Shown: piece by piece, positions 14,226 through 22,659 of the stretch
How the letters are laid out: every line of letters starts with the position of its first letter
Position numbering within the stretch: position 1 is the stretch's first letter
Origin: RGIG5952 sp045603485
Lineage (GTDB): Bacteria > Verrucomicrobiota > Kiritimatiellia > RFP12 > JAAYLN01
Direction: 5' to 3'
Length of the DNA: 26,080 nucleotides
NCBI GenBank assembly: GCA_045603485.1
Contig: JAZUMF010000041.1
Location: 1 to 26,080, forward strand
Program-made: the position numbers and the translations under genes
Notes under the pieces: generated by a model
What the model was told of the DNA's origin: nothing
Databases searched by the model: none
Seen by the model: the letters and a program-made list of their open reading frames with translations, nothing else

Positions 14226-15887
14226 ATGAAAAGATACTTCGCCTTACTGTCGTGTATGGTTATGGCAGCCCAAGCATTAACAACAATGCAGGGCTGCTCG
14301 ACAATGGATACTTGTAAGGCGGCAGCTATCCCCAAACTATTCTATAACATACCAACTAATGGATTTTCGGTAGCACAAATCTTCACCTCAAATATGGTAC
14401 TTCAGCGCGAGCGTGATGTACCTATTTGGGGCTGGGCCACACCTGGACGCAAGGTTGAAGTTTCCTTCGCAGGAATAAAAAAGAATGCGATGGCGGATGC
14501 TTATGGCAATTGGGAGGTTAAACTCCCTCCAATGGAAGCTTCTCACATACCGCGCTCGCTCATCATCACCTCACAAGATATTACCGGTACTATAACCAAC
14601 ATACTCGTCGGAGATGTATGGATATGTTCTGGACAATCAAATATGGAGATGCCATTCAAGTGGAAAGTCTATGATGGCGATTACTACATAGCGGAGGCGA
14701 CAAATTATCCTTCAATTCGCCGTATAAAGATTGACAATAAGCTTTACCACTCTCCTCAACCCGACATCACGACAAGCGGCTGGGTGCCAGCCATGAAATC
14801 AATGATGGAGTGCACCGCTGTCGGATATTTCTTCGCTCGCAGCCTTAATCGCGAAACCGGGATTCCGATTGGCATCATCGACAATTCATGGGAATGCAGT
14901 ACAATCCAGCAATATGTTCAACCTGAAACCTTCAAAAACTTTCCCGCCATTTCACATTTGGCAGACGAAGCTTCTGCCGTGGATCCTACCACGGAACTGG
15001 GAGCGTTGAAATATAAGGAATATTTAGAAAATATCCGCAAATGGGCTGACATAAACGAGAAGGCATTACTGGAGGGAAAAAGACCCAACTATCTGATTCC
15101 TTCCCCACCGGAAGTATCGCATGGCGCAAAATTCAACGGCATGATCTATCCAATAACCCGCTTCGCGATAAAGGGAGCGATCTGGTATCAGGGATGTGCA
15201 AACGCCAATGTCAAAAACAGCAAAACGGGAGCTGCATACACCGATAAGATGGATGCGCTTGTCAGCTCATGGCGCAATAATTGGGGCTACGAATTTCCAT
15301 TCTACTGGGTTCAGCTTGCAAGCTTTATGCGTAAAACGACCGATCCCGCCGGCGGCAACGGCTATGCCTATATTCGCCAAGCGCAATTCAACGCCCTTTC
15401 GCGCATTAAAAACGGCGGCATGGCTGTAACAATAGATATCGGAAGCGAACGCGACATTCACCCCAAGGCAAAGAAACAGGTCGGCGAACGCCTTGCCCGC
15501 TGGGCGCTGGCCCGCGATTACGGAAAAGACATCGTACCGTCGGGCCCCCTTTTCAAGAGTGCCAAAATTGAAGAAGGTAAAATTCGCCTCTCCTTTGACT
15601 ATGTCGGGACCGGTCTAATGGTCGGCGTAAAAAAGGCAACCGACAATCTTGAACCACAAGAGGCCCCGAAGGGTACGCCACTAAAAGGCTTTGCCATTGC
15701 TGGCAAAGACAAAGTCTGGCACTGGGCAAACGCCGTAATTGACGGTGACACGGTTGTGGTATCGTCCGACAAAGTCCCCTCACCCCGTTATGTCCGCTAT
15801 GCATTTAGAGCATTCCCTCAGGGCGACTGCAACCTCTACAATCGCGAAGGGCTTCCTGCATCACCCTTCAAAACCGACAACAACTAA
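14226..15887 (+). CDS. Exported SASA/SGNH-family sialate O-acetylesterase-like esterase (copy 2)
   Basis: This 553-residue paralog lies only 5 bases behind copy 1. It has a signal peptide with a similar MQGCST end, the nucleophile Ser138 in CSGQSNMEM, GAIWYQGCAN and the catalytic DIHPKAK with His412. The block after GIIDNSW differs from copy 1: ECSTIQQYV in place of SGSAIEPYI. The Gly and Glu that are common here in the family are therefore missing, and substrate specificity or activity may have changed. No ribosome binding site is obvious, so translation may be coupled to copy 1. Tandem paralogs in one transcript suggest esterases for different acetyl positions or glycans; this is inference. 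Confidence 0.88.
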   Translation: MKRYFALLSCMVMAAQALTTMQGCSTMDTCKAAAIPKLFYNIPTNGFSVAQIFTSNMVLQRERDVPIWGWATPGRKVEVSFAGIKKNAMADAYGNWEVKLPPMEASHIPRSLIITSQDITGTITNILVGDVWICSGQSNMEMPFKWKVYDGDYYIAEATNYPSIRRIKIDNKLYHSPQPDITTSGWVPAMKSMMECTAVGYFFARSLNRETGIPIGIIDNSWECSTIQQYVQPETFKNFPAISHLADEASAVDPTTELGALKYKEYLENIRKWADINEKALLEGKRPNYLIPSPPEVSHGAKFNGMIYPITRFAIKGAIWYQGCANANVKNSKTGAAYTDKMDALVSSWRNNWGYEFPFYWVQLASFMRKTTDPAGGNGYAYIRQAQFNALSRIKNGGMAVTIDIGSERDIHPKAKKQVGERLARWALARDYGKDIVPSGPLFKSAKIEEGKIRLSFDYVGTGLMVGVKKATDNLEPQEAPKGTPLKGFAIAGKDKVWHWANAVIDGDTVVVSSDKVPSPRYVRYAFRAFPQGDCNLYNREGLPASPFKTDNN

Positions 15888-15952
15888 TCAAAAATTGCAA
15901 TTAACCACCTTATCCCTGAAACTGCGGGATGTCGGGCAATTAAAAAAAATAC

Positions 15953-15981
15953 TTACACTTTCTGACACTTTTTGATATACT
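15953..15981 (+). promoter_or_regulatory. Promoter of the aminotransferase-citrate synthase genes with two TKACACTT half-sites
   Basis: TTACAC (15953-15958) and TATACT (15976-15981) are separated by 17 bases. TTACACTT (15953-15960) and TGACACTT (15963-15970) form a direct repeat and are the same half-sites that form the inverted repeat in modules P1-P7. Here they cover the -35 box and the front of the spacer, a position where a bound protein would block RNA polymerase. Confidence 0.5.
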
Positions 15982-16017
15982 ATTAAGGTTATTCTTTTTT
16001 ATCGTGGAAATAATAGC

Positions 16018-17337
16018 ATGCAGAAGCAACTCAACCCATTGGCAGACAATTTGAACAAAACGCTTTCAGAAAGCGGTTGTACTGTCGCGTCCATGCTCTC
16101 AGAGCGTGGGCTTCGTGCCTATTTCCCCCATCATGGTATTCTTGGCCAAGGCGCAGAGTCTGTTGGGACTGAAATCAACGCAACAATCGGCACGGCCAAG
16201 GAAGACAATGGTGACGCCCTTTGCTTCGATTGCCTGAAAGAACGCATAAAGGTTCCTTCTTCTGCATTTCTCTACGCTCCATCATTTGGCGTTGCCGATT
16301 TGCGTAAGCGCTGGGCGAGCAAAATGATTGAAAAGAATCCCTCGCTCAATGGGAAAACCTTTGGCTTGCCGGTTGTCACGACAGCCCTAACCCATGCTCT
16401 CTTTTTGGCAGGACAGTTGGTTGTCGGCAGAGGCGAAAAGGTTATTTTGCCCGACCTCTATTGGGACAACTACGAATTAATCTTCTCAGAAGCCTTTGGC
16501 GGCAAGTTGACGACCTTCCGCACCTTTACCGGAAAGCACTACAATATCAGCGGTCTTCGTCAAAAGCTTCTCAGCAATGGCGACAAAAAGATTGTAATCC
16601 TCAATTTCCCCAACAATCCTACCGGCTACACCCCCACCGAGGCAGAAGCGGAAGCGATTCGAGAAGTATTTCTTGAGGCTGCTGAGGCCGGTAAAAAGAT
16701 TGTTGCAATCATTGACGATGCTTACTTTGGGCTTGTATACGAAAAAGGCATCTTCCGCGAATCTATTTTCACAAAGCTGCTGGACCTTCATAAAAACATC
16801 CTTGCCGTCAAGCTTGACGGTGCAACCAAGGAAGATTATGTATGGGGCTTTCGCGTCGGCTTTATCACCTTCGGCATGAAGGGATTGACAACCGAGCAGT
16901 TGAAGGCGCTCGAAGATAAAGCGGCAGGTCTTGTCCGTAGCACAATTTCATCATCAAGCAATATTGCCCAGAGACTTCTCGTTGAAGCATACAACGACTC
17001 TCGCTACGATGAAGAAAAGAAAGCTAAGCACGCGATACTTGAAGGTCGCTACAAAGCAATTAAGAAAATTCTGCGCAACCATCAAGAATATAAAGAATCC
17101 TTCAAGGCAATGCCATTCAACTCTGGCTACTTCATGTGCATAAAGCCAAATGGTGTTGACGCTGAAGAATTGCGTAAGCATCTTATTGCAAAATACTCTA
17201 CCGGAACAATTATGCTTGACGGCTTAATTCGACTTGCATTCTCTGCCGTCCCGACAGAAAAGCTCGATCAGCTCTTTGCAAATGTAGACGCAGCAGTCCG
17301 TGATCTCAAAAAAACAGCCATGGAGAAAGGAGAATAA
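16018..17337 (+). CDS. PLP-dependent aminotransferase, class I/II fold
   Basis: This 439-residue cytoplasmic enzyme is of fold type I. Visible motifs are NFPNNPTGYTP (about residues 196-206), IDDAYFGLVYE (about 232-242), the cofactor lysine Lys271 in LDGATKEDYVWGFRVGFI with the following Arg for the substrate carboxylate, and SSSSNIAQRLL. The N-terminal SERGLRAYFPHHGILGQGAE and NATIGTA segments resemble a group of uncharacterised ~430-residue aminotransferases related to aspartate/tyrosine aminotransferases. The amino donor is unknown. It ends one base before the start of citrate synthase, so the two are surely cotranscribed. If it makes oxaloacetate from aspartate it would feed citrate synthase directly, which is speculative. 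Confidence 0.88.
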   Translation: MQKQLNPLADNLNKTLSESGCTVASMLSERGLRAYFPHHGILGQGAESVGTEINATIGTAKEDNGDALCFDCLKERIKVPSSAFLYAPSFGVADLRKRWASKMIEKNPSLNGKTFGLPVVTTALTHALFLAGQLVVGRGEKVILPDLYWDNYELIFSEAFGGKLTTFRTFTGKHYNISGLRQKLLSNGDKKIVILNFPNNPTGYTPTEAEAEAIREVFLEAAEAGKKIVAIIDDAYFGLVYEKGIFRESIFTKLLDLHKNILAVKLDGATKEDYVWGFRVGFITFGMKGLTTEQLKALEDKAAGLVRSTISSSSNIAQRLLVEAYNDSRYDEEKKAKHAILEGRYKAIKKILRNHQEYKESFKAMPFNSGYFMCIKPNGVDAEELRKHLIAKYSTGTIMLDGLIRLAFSAVPTEKLDQLFANVDAAVRDLKKTAMEKGE

Positions 17338-17338
17338 T

Positions 17339-18658
17339 ATGGAATCAGCAAAGCTTACAATTCCCGGAAATGAGCCGATAGATCTCCCTATTATCCGTGG
17401 AACAGCTGGAGAACCGGCTATTGATATCACAACAACTCTTCGCAAAAACTCCGGGTATGTGACACTTGACTACGGCTACCACAATACAGCCTCATGCCAA
17501 AGTGCAATTACCTACCTTGATGGCGAAAAAGGAGTCTTGCTCTATCGCGGCTATCCCGTTGAAGAATTAGCCGAAAAGGCGCGGTTCATTGATGTTGCAT
17601 ACTTGCTCATCAACGGTCACATGCCCAATCCTCAAGAGCGTCGTGAATGGTCAAATCTCTTAAATTGCCATTCATTGATTCATGAGGATATGCGCCACTT
17701 CTTCTCGCACTTCCCCGATGGTGCACACCCGATGGCGATTCTCTCCGCAATGGTTGTATCACTTTCAGCCTTCTATCCCGAAGTTGCTCAAAATGCACTT
17801 GGAACCGAGGCTATCAACATTGCCGCCACGCGCCTACTCTCCAAGCTCCGCACCATCGCTGCATTCTCATACAAAAAGTCAATTGGCGAGCCCGTTGTTT
17901 ATCCGCGCCATGACCTCCGCTACTGCGCTAACTTCCTCAATATGATGTTTAGCTCACCGGTACAGCCCTATGAGATTAAGCCAGAAGTAATCCGTGCACT
18001 CAATGCAATTTTGATTGTTCATGCAGACCACGAGCAAAACTGCTCGACATCAGCGGTCCGTGCAGTCGGCTCCGCTCATGTCAACCTCTATGCAGCCGTC
18101 TCTGCAGGCATTTGCGCTCTTTGGGGGCCACTCCACGGCGGTGCAAATCAGATGGTCGTTGAAATGGTTGAAGACATCGTTGCCCGTAAAGAGACGGCAA
18201 AGCAGGCGATTACCCGTATCAAAGACACTCGCGGCTTGCTCTATGGCTTCGGTCATCGCATCTACAAGACATACGACCCAAGAGCGAAAATCGTCAAAAA
18301 AACATGCGACGACCTTCTCAAGGCCATGAACATCAACGACCCCATGCTTGAAACGATGGTCGAGCTTGAGGAAATTGCTACTCACGACGATTACTTCCTC
18401 TCCAGAAACCTCTATCCAAATGTCGACTTCTACAGCGGCATCGTTTATAGGGCAATCGGAATTCCCAAGGATATGTTCACAGTAATGTTTGCCCTTGGTA
18501 GACTTCCTGGTTGGATCGCACATTGGATGGAAGCTCTCAACGATCCACGCTTTAAGTTACAGCGTCCGAGACAGGTTTATGTCGGTCCTGGACTTCGTCA
18601 TCTAAATGATGTACCATATTCGGCAGACAACCAAATGTCGGTTCAGCCTGGAAACTAA
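17339..18658 (+). CDS. gltA: Citrate synthase
   Basis: It condenses oxaloacetate and acetyl-CoA to citrate at the entry of the TCA cycle. This 439-residue, type II-like sequence keeps all active-site residues: His231 in HADHEQNCSTS, His266 in WGPLHGGAN, His306 in GFGHRIYKTYDPRA and Asp363 in NVDFYSGIVYRA. The N-terminal DYGYHNTASCQSAITYLDG and GVLLYRGYPVEELA segments are also standard. The start at 17339 was chosen because AAAGGAG lies at 17325-17331; an in-frame upstream ATG at 17300 would overlap the aminotransferase gene by 38 bases. Coupling to an aminotransferase and a promoter with half-sites of the local repeat family are the unusual features. Confidence 0.95.
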   Translation: MESAKLTIPGNEPIDLPIIRGTAGEPAIDITTTLRKNSGYVTLDYGYHNTASCQSAITYLDGEKGVLLYRGYPVEELAEKARFIDVAYLLINGHMPNPQERREWSNLLNCHSLIHEDMRHFFSHFPDGAHPMAILSAMVVSLSAFYPEVAQNALGTEAINIAATRLLSKLRTIAAFSYKKSIGEPVVYPRHDLRYCANFLNMMFSSPVQPYEIKPEVIRALNAILIVHADHEQNCSTSAVRAVGSAHVNLYAAVSAGICALWGPLHGGANQMVVEMVEDIVARKETAKQAITRIKDTRGLLYGFGHRIYKTYDPRAKIVKKTCDDLLKAMNINDPMLETMVELEEIATHDDYFLSRNLYPNVDFYSGIVYRAIGIPKDMFTVMFALGRLPGWIAHWMEALNDPRFKLQRPRQVYVGPGLRHLNDVPYSADNQMSVQPGN

Positions 18659-18677
18659 GACAATTTAATAACCTCCC

Positions 18678-18761
18678 GCCCGAGTGATGGAATGGCAGAC
18701 ATAACGGACTTAAAATCCGTCGGAGAAATCCATGAGGGTTCGAGTCCCTCCTCGGGCACCA
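18678..18761 (+). tRNA. tRNA-Leu(UAA)
   Basis: The acceptor arms GCCCGAG (18678-18684) and CTCGGGC (18751-18757) pair fully. The anticodon stem ACGGA/TCCGT encloses loop CTTAAAA with anticodon TAA. A long variable arm (CGGAGAAATCCAT) marks a class II tRNA, and the T arm is GAGGG-TTCGAGT-CCCTC. The CCA end is encoded (18759-18761). It lies 19 bases after gltA and just before a terminator. Confidence 0.97.
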
Positions 18762-18765
18762 TCAC

Positions 18766-18795
18766 ACGCCATCTAACAGATGGCGTTTTTTTATT
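18766..18795 (+). terminator. Intrinsic terminator after tRNA-Leu
   Basis: ACGCCATCT and AGATGGCGT form a 9-bp stem with a 3-base loop (AAC), followed by a run of T. Confidence 0.9.
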
Positions 18796-18803
18796 ATAAA
18801 AAA

Positions 18804-18832
18804 TTGCGAATAAAAACGCTTTTTAGTATAAT
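18804..18832 (+). promoter_or_regulatory. Promoter of the NAD-dependent epimerase gene
   Basis: TTGCGA (18804-18809), 17 bases, then TATAAT (18827-18832), with a leader of about 35 bases to ATG 18875. It stands directly behind the tRNA terminator. Confidence 0.65.
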
Positions 18833-18874
18833 AATAGAGTCCTTTTTTGTTTTTATTCAGGAGAATTCCACGCT

Positions 18875-19891
18875 ATGGCAAAAGTATTAGTTACCGGAGG
18901 TACCGGCTTTACAGGTAAGGCACTCGTCCGTCGTCTTTTAGATCTCGGTCATCAAGTCGTTGTTATGGACTACAAGCCTGGTGTCGCAAAAGGAATTGAC
19001 TCCGCAAAGATAATCCGTGACTGGGGTGCCGAAGTCATTCTCGACCCGCAAGGCGTCACAAACCGTGAATGTGTTGCAAAGTGCATGAAAGGCGTTGATT
19101 ATGTTCAGCACATTGCAGCGGCGTTTAGAGAGATGGATGTCCCTGAATCCTACTATGACGATGTCAATATCGGCGGCACACGCATTTGCCTAGAAGAAGC
19201 GGTCAAAGCTGGCGTAAAAAAATTTGTCTACTGCTCCACCTGCGGTATTCACGGCAATGTCTTAAATCCTCCAACTGACGAAGACCACAATATTCAGCCG
19301 GCAGACTACTACCAGATGTCAAAGTACAAGGCCGAGCCTGTAACGATGGAATTCGTCAAGGAAGGCAAACTCAAGGCATCAATTGTCCGCCCCTCTGCAA
19401 TCTACGGGCCGGGCGATCCAGAACGCTTCCGCATGATCTTCAAGCGCGTTTATCGTGGCAAGTTCCCCATGATTGGCTCAGGCAAGACGCTCTATCACCC
19501 GGTTTACATCGACAACCTCGTTGATGTTTTCATTCTCGCAATGGATCCAACCAACGAAAAGAGCAATGGCCGTGCATACCTCGCGGCCGACGCTGAGTAT
19601 GTCACAATCGAAGACCTCGTCATGCGCACCGCAAAGGCAATGGGCCGCGAAGTTAAAATCGTTCACTATCCTACCGCTCCAGTCGTTGCCGCCGGCCACA
19701 TTTGCCAGGCAATATGCAAGCCGCTTCACATCGCACCACCAATCTTCCCGCGTCGCGTTGACTGGTATCGCCAAAACCGCGCCTTTGATATTACAAGGGC
19801 ACGCACAGAGCTCGGCTACGATCCGAAGGTTGGGCTAGATGAAGGCCTTCGCCGGACCTATGAATGGTATAAAGAAATGAACCTTCTTTAA
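18875..19891 (+). CDS. NAD(P)-dependent epimerase/dehydratase, extended SDR family
   Basis: This 338-residue protein has an N-terminal Rossmann fold with TGGTGFTG at residues 7-14 and the catalytic pair Tyr146/Lys150 (YYQMSKYK). VYCSTCGIHG gives the Ser/Thr of the active site. RPSAIYGPGDPERF and YHPVYIDNLVDVFILA are typical of the atypical/extended SDR branch that includes 3-beta-hydroxysteroid dehydrogenase-like and nucleoside-sugar epimerase-like enzymes. The substrate is unresolved. AGGAGA precedes the start. It has its own promoter and terminator and so appears to be monocistronic. Confidence 0.85.
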   Translation: MAKVLVTGGTGFTGKALVRRLLDLGHQVVVMDYKPGVAKGIDSAKIIRDWGAEVILDPQGVTNRECVAKCMKGVDYVQHIAAAFREMDVPESYYDDVNIGGTRICLEEAVKAGVKKFVYCSTCGIHGNVLNPPTDEDHNIQPADYYQMSKYKAEPVTMEFVKEGKLKASIVRPSAIYGPGDPERFRMIFKRVYRGKFPMIGSGKTLYHPVYIDNLVDVFILAMDPTNEKSNGRAYLAADAEYVTIEDLVMRTAKAMGREVKIVHYPTAPVVAAGHICQAICKPLHIAPPIFPRRVDWYRQNRAFDITRARTELGYDPKVGLDEGLRRTYEWYKEMNLL

Positions 19892-19902
19892 TCTTCGGCA
19901 AT

Positions 19903-19936
19903 GGGGTCGTTTATCGTTAAACGGCCCCTTTCGCTT
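19903..19936 (+). terminator. Intrinsic terminator after the epimerase gene
   Basis: GGGGTCGTTTA and TAAACGGCCCC form an 11-bp stem (one G-T pair) with a 4-base loop, followed by TTTCGCTTTT. Confidence 0.8.
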
Positions 19937-19986
19937 TTCTGTAGCGCTAAACATCAATACTTTTACTACAAAGAAGGCACTCAACT

Positions 19987-21915
19987 ATGTGCGGAATCGC
20001 AGGCTTCATAGGAACAAATAATCACGAACGCATAAAGGCCATGACCGATATCATGACCTATCGCGGTCCAGATGACGCAGGCTATTATAATGACGACATC
20101 ATTGCCCTCGGCCATCGCCGTTTAAGCATCAATGACCTTGAAGGCGGCCATCAGCCAATAGCGAACGAAAAAGGCGACATCCTCCTTCTATGCAATGGCG
20201 AAATATACAACAGCCCCTCATTGCGTGCCGAACTCCAGAGTCGCGGACACACCTTCCGCACCGCAACAGATGTTGAAGTAATCCTACACCTTTACGAAGA
20301 AAAAGGCGAAAAATGCTTTGCCGATTTACGAGGCATGTTTGGCGTTGCAATTTGGGACAAAGAAAACCGCAAGCTTCTCTTGGCCCGCGACCACATGGGG
20401 CAAAAGCCTGTATTCTTTGCAACAAAAGGCAATGAAATTGCCTTTGCGTCAGAACCCAAATGCATCCTTGAATCTGGCATTTTAGGCCGTGAAGTCGATT
20501 TAGAGGCCCTCTGGCACTACATGTCGCTTCGCTATATGCCAGACGACCACTCCCTCTTCGCAGGTGTAAAAAAACTTCCTGCCGCAACCTATGCGGTTTG
20601 GCAAGACGGCAAGCTTCGCACAGAAAAATACTGGCATCTCGACACCTTCAAAAACAAGCTTGACGGAGATGAAAAAGAGTTGACCGACGAGCTTGAAAAG
20701 CTTCTTCTTGAAACGATTGAAATGCACCTGCTTTCCGATGTCCCGGTTGGCACCTTCCTCTCGGGCGGCATAGACTCATCGCTGATTACGGCAATGACGG
20801 CAAAGATTACAGGTAAAAAATTCAACACATTCTCAATCGGCGTCAACGACCAGATCAACGAGCTTCCATGGGCTGAAAAGATTGCCAAGCAATACAATCT
20901 CAACTGGTGTACCGAAACAGTCGAAGCAGACCTTATCGGAACAATCCCCGAGATGATATACCACATGGATGAGCCCGCAGACCCGTTCGGAGTTGGTGTT
21001 TATCTCGTCTCGCAGGTCGCATCAAAATATGACAAAGTAGTCCTTTCAGGCGACGGTGGTGATGAAAACTTTGCTGGCTACGACCGATTCGCCGGGCAAA
21101 AGCTCGCCCGCCTCTACGGACTGATTCCGGGCTTCCTTCGCCGTGGAGTAATAGGCCCCGTCATTGGGCTCATACCTGAATCATTCGGCTATAAAAGCCT
21201 TGCCGGCAAGCTCCGCTGGTTAAATGATGTCGGCGGACACGCAAAGACCCCAGGTGATGCCTATGCCCGTTCTATGAGCGTCTTACGCTTCACTCAAGAA
21301 CAAAAAGACGAGCTCTTCACCGAAAAGGCGATAAAGCAAATTGCCGACGGCGATTCCGTCGCTCAGATTCTCAAATACTTTGATGATGGTACAGCAACTG
21401 AGTATCTCGATAAAATGCTCTACACTGACCTCATGACACGAATCCCAGATCAGCTACTCGCAATCTCCGATCGCATGTCGATGGCTCACTCAATCGAAAT
21501 TCGCCCACCGCTAATCGACTACAAAGTCACTGAATTTGCAGCATCGCTCCCCTGCTCCATCAAACTTCGCGGCACAGGAACAGGGCTCAAATACATCTTG
21601 CGTAATGTTGCCAAGCGCTATATGGGCGCCGACCTGGTCGACCGCCCCAAACAAGGCTTTGGCTTCCCAATCGCAAAATGGCTCCGCACAGACCTCGCAA
21701 ACTTCCAGCGCAACCTCTTCAAACAATCACGCTTCGTTGAGCTTGGGCTCTTCAAGCAAGAGGCGATAGATAGGCTCATGAACGAGCATATCGGTGGCAA
21801 AGCCGATCATAACTTCAGACTTTGGATTCTCATCAACCTTGAGATCTGGCATCGTATGTGCATCGAAGGCGAATCAATTGATTCATGTCACGACCTAATC
21901 AAAAAACTTATGTAA
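19987..21915 (+). CDS. asnB: Asparagine synthase (glutamine-hydrolysing)
   Basis: This 642-residue two-domain enzyme makes asparagine from aspartate, ATP and glutamine. The glutaminase domain begins MCGIAGF with the nucleophile Cys2 exposed after Met removal, then YRGPDDAGYY and LLLCNGEIYN. The synthetase domain has the pyrophosphatase P-loop FLSGGIDSSLITAM (Ser259 to Ser265), LSGDGGDENFAGYDRF and the DRMSMAHSIEIRPPLID segment. Homologs of this length also act as amidotransferases in surface polysaccharide or exosortase loci, so an amide transfer to a sugar cannot be excluded. AGAAGG precedes ATG 19987. It heads a close run of five genes (gaps 18, 6, 31 and 33 bases); its promoter was not clear to me. 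Confidence 0.92.
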   Translation: MCGIAGFIGTNNHERIKAMTDIMTYRGPDDAGYYNDDIIALGHRRLSINDLEGGHQPIANEKGDILLLCNGEIYNSPSLRAELQSRGHTFRTATDVEVILHLYEEKGEKCFADLRGMFGVAIWDKENRKLLLARDHMGQKPVFFATKGNEIAFASEPKCILESGILGREVDLEALWHYMSLRYMPDDHSLFAGVKKLPAATYAVWQDGKLRTEKYWHLDTFKNKLDGDEKELTDELEKLLLETIEMHLLSDVPVGTFLSGGIDSSLITAMTAKITGKKFNTFSIGVNDQINELPWAEKIAKQYNLNWCTETVEADLIGTIPEMIYHMDEPADPFGVGVYLVSQVASKYDKVVLSGDGGDENFAGYDRFAGQKLARLYGLIPGFLRRGVIGPVIGLIPESFGYKSLAGKLRWLNDVGGHAKTPGDAYARSMSVLRFTQEQKDELFTEKAIKQIADGDSVAQILKYFDDGTATEYLDKMLYTDLMTRIPDQLLAISDRMSMAHSIEIRPPLIDYKVTEFAASLPCSIKLRGTGTGLKYILRNVAKRYMGADLVDRPKQGFGFPIAKWLRTDLANFQRNLFKQSRFVELGLFKQEAIDRLMNEHIGGKADHNFRLWILINLEIWHRMCIEGESIDSCHDLIKKLM

Positions 21916-21933
21916 CCTCACAAGGAAACTCCA

Positions 21934-22653
21934 ATGACAAACTCGATAAAATTTGACCACGGCGAAGTAAAGATGATTGCCCATCGCGGACTCTCCGGCA
22001 TCGAGCGTGAAAACTCATGCCCGGCCTTCATCGCAGCGGCAACCCATTCATACTATGGTATCGAAACAGATATACATGTAACCGCCGATGGTAAATATCT
22101 CGTCTCGCACGACAGCAACCTCCTGCGCTGCACCGGCGTCGATATGGTAATCGAAGAAACAGATTTCGACACACTTCGCGCAGTTCCACTGCTTGATACC
22201 GACGGCAAAACATTGCGCACCGACCTCTACCCGCCAACGCTTGAAGACTACCTCTCAATCTGCCGCAAATACGGCAAACAGGCCGTTCTCGAAATCAAAA
22301 ATCAATTTGAAGAGAAGCACATTGACGGTGTTCTCGAAACCATATCGCAATTTGATTGGTACGAACGCACAACACTAATCTCCTTCAATGAAGAAAATCT
22401 TATAATAGCGCGCAGATTATGCCCAGACATTGATATTCAATTCTTAGGCAACGCGACCGACGAGCTCCTCGCGGAATGCAAAAAATACAATTTTGGCGCC
22501 GATGTAAATTACAAATCGCTCAATGCCGACTTCGTCGCAAAAATCCATGCTGCCGACTTAAAGGTCAACACTTGGACAGTCGACAAGATTGAAGATGCCC
22601 AACGCATCATTGAAATGGGCGTCGATCAGATTACATCAAACATCCTTGAATAG
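21934..22653 (+). CDS. Glycerophosphodiester phosphodiesterase family protein
   Basis: GDPDs hydrolyse glycerophosphodiesters to glycerol-3-phosphate and an alcohol. This 239-residue TIM-barrel protein has the HRG motif (residues 17-19), the metal-binding ETD (Glu44, Asp46) and the catalytic His59 in VSHDSNLLRCTG. Also present are VLEIKNQF and the C-terminal LKVNTWTVDKIEDAQRIIEMGVD characteristic of the family. No signal peptide is visible, so it is probably cytoplasmic and takes part in phospholipid head-group recycling. AAGGAAAC precedes ATG 21934. It lies 18 bases after asnB and 6 bases before tlyA. Confidence 0.92.
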   Translation: MTNSIKFDHGEVKMIAHRGLSGIERENSCPAFIAAATHSYYGIETDIHVTADGKYLVSHDSNLLRCTGVDMVIEETDFDTLRAVPLLDTDGKTLRTDLYPPTLEDYLSICRKYGKQAVLEIKNQFEEKHIDGVLETISQFDWYERTTLISFNEENLIIARRLCPDIDIQFLGNATDELLAECKKYNFGADVNYKSLNADFVAKIHAADLKVNTWTVDKIEDAQRIIEMGVDQITSNILE

Positions 22654-22659
22654 ATATCA

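Noticed and set aside
15895..15950. Hairpin ATCCC/GGGAT behind the second esterase as a terminator
   Set aside because: It is followed by an A-run rather than a T-run on the transcribed strand, and the stem is only 5 bp.
18678..18795. tRNA-Leu as an integration site of a mobile element
   Set aside because: The 3' end is followed directly by a terminator and an ordinary gene; no repeated tRNA 3' end or integrase is seen.
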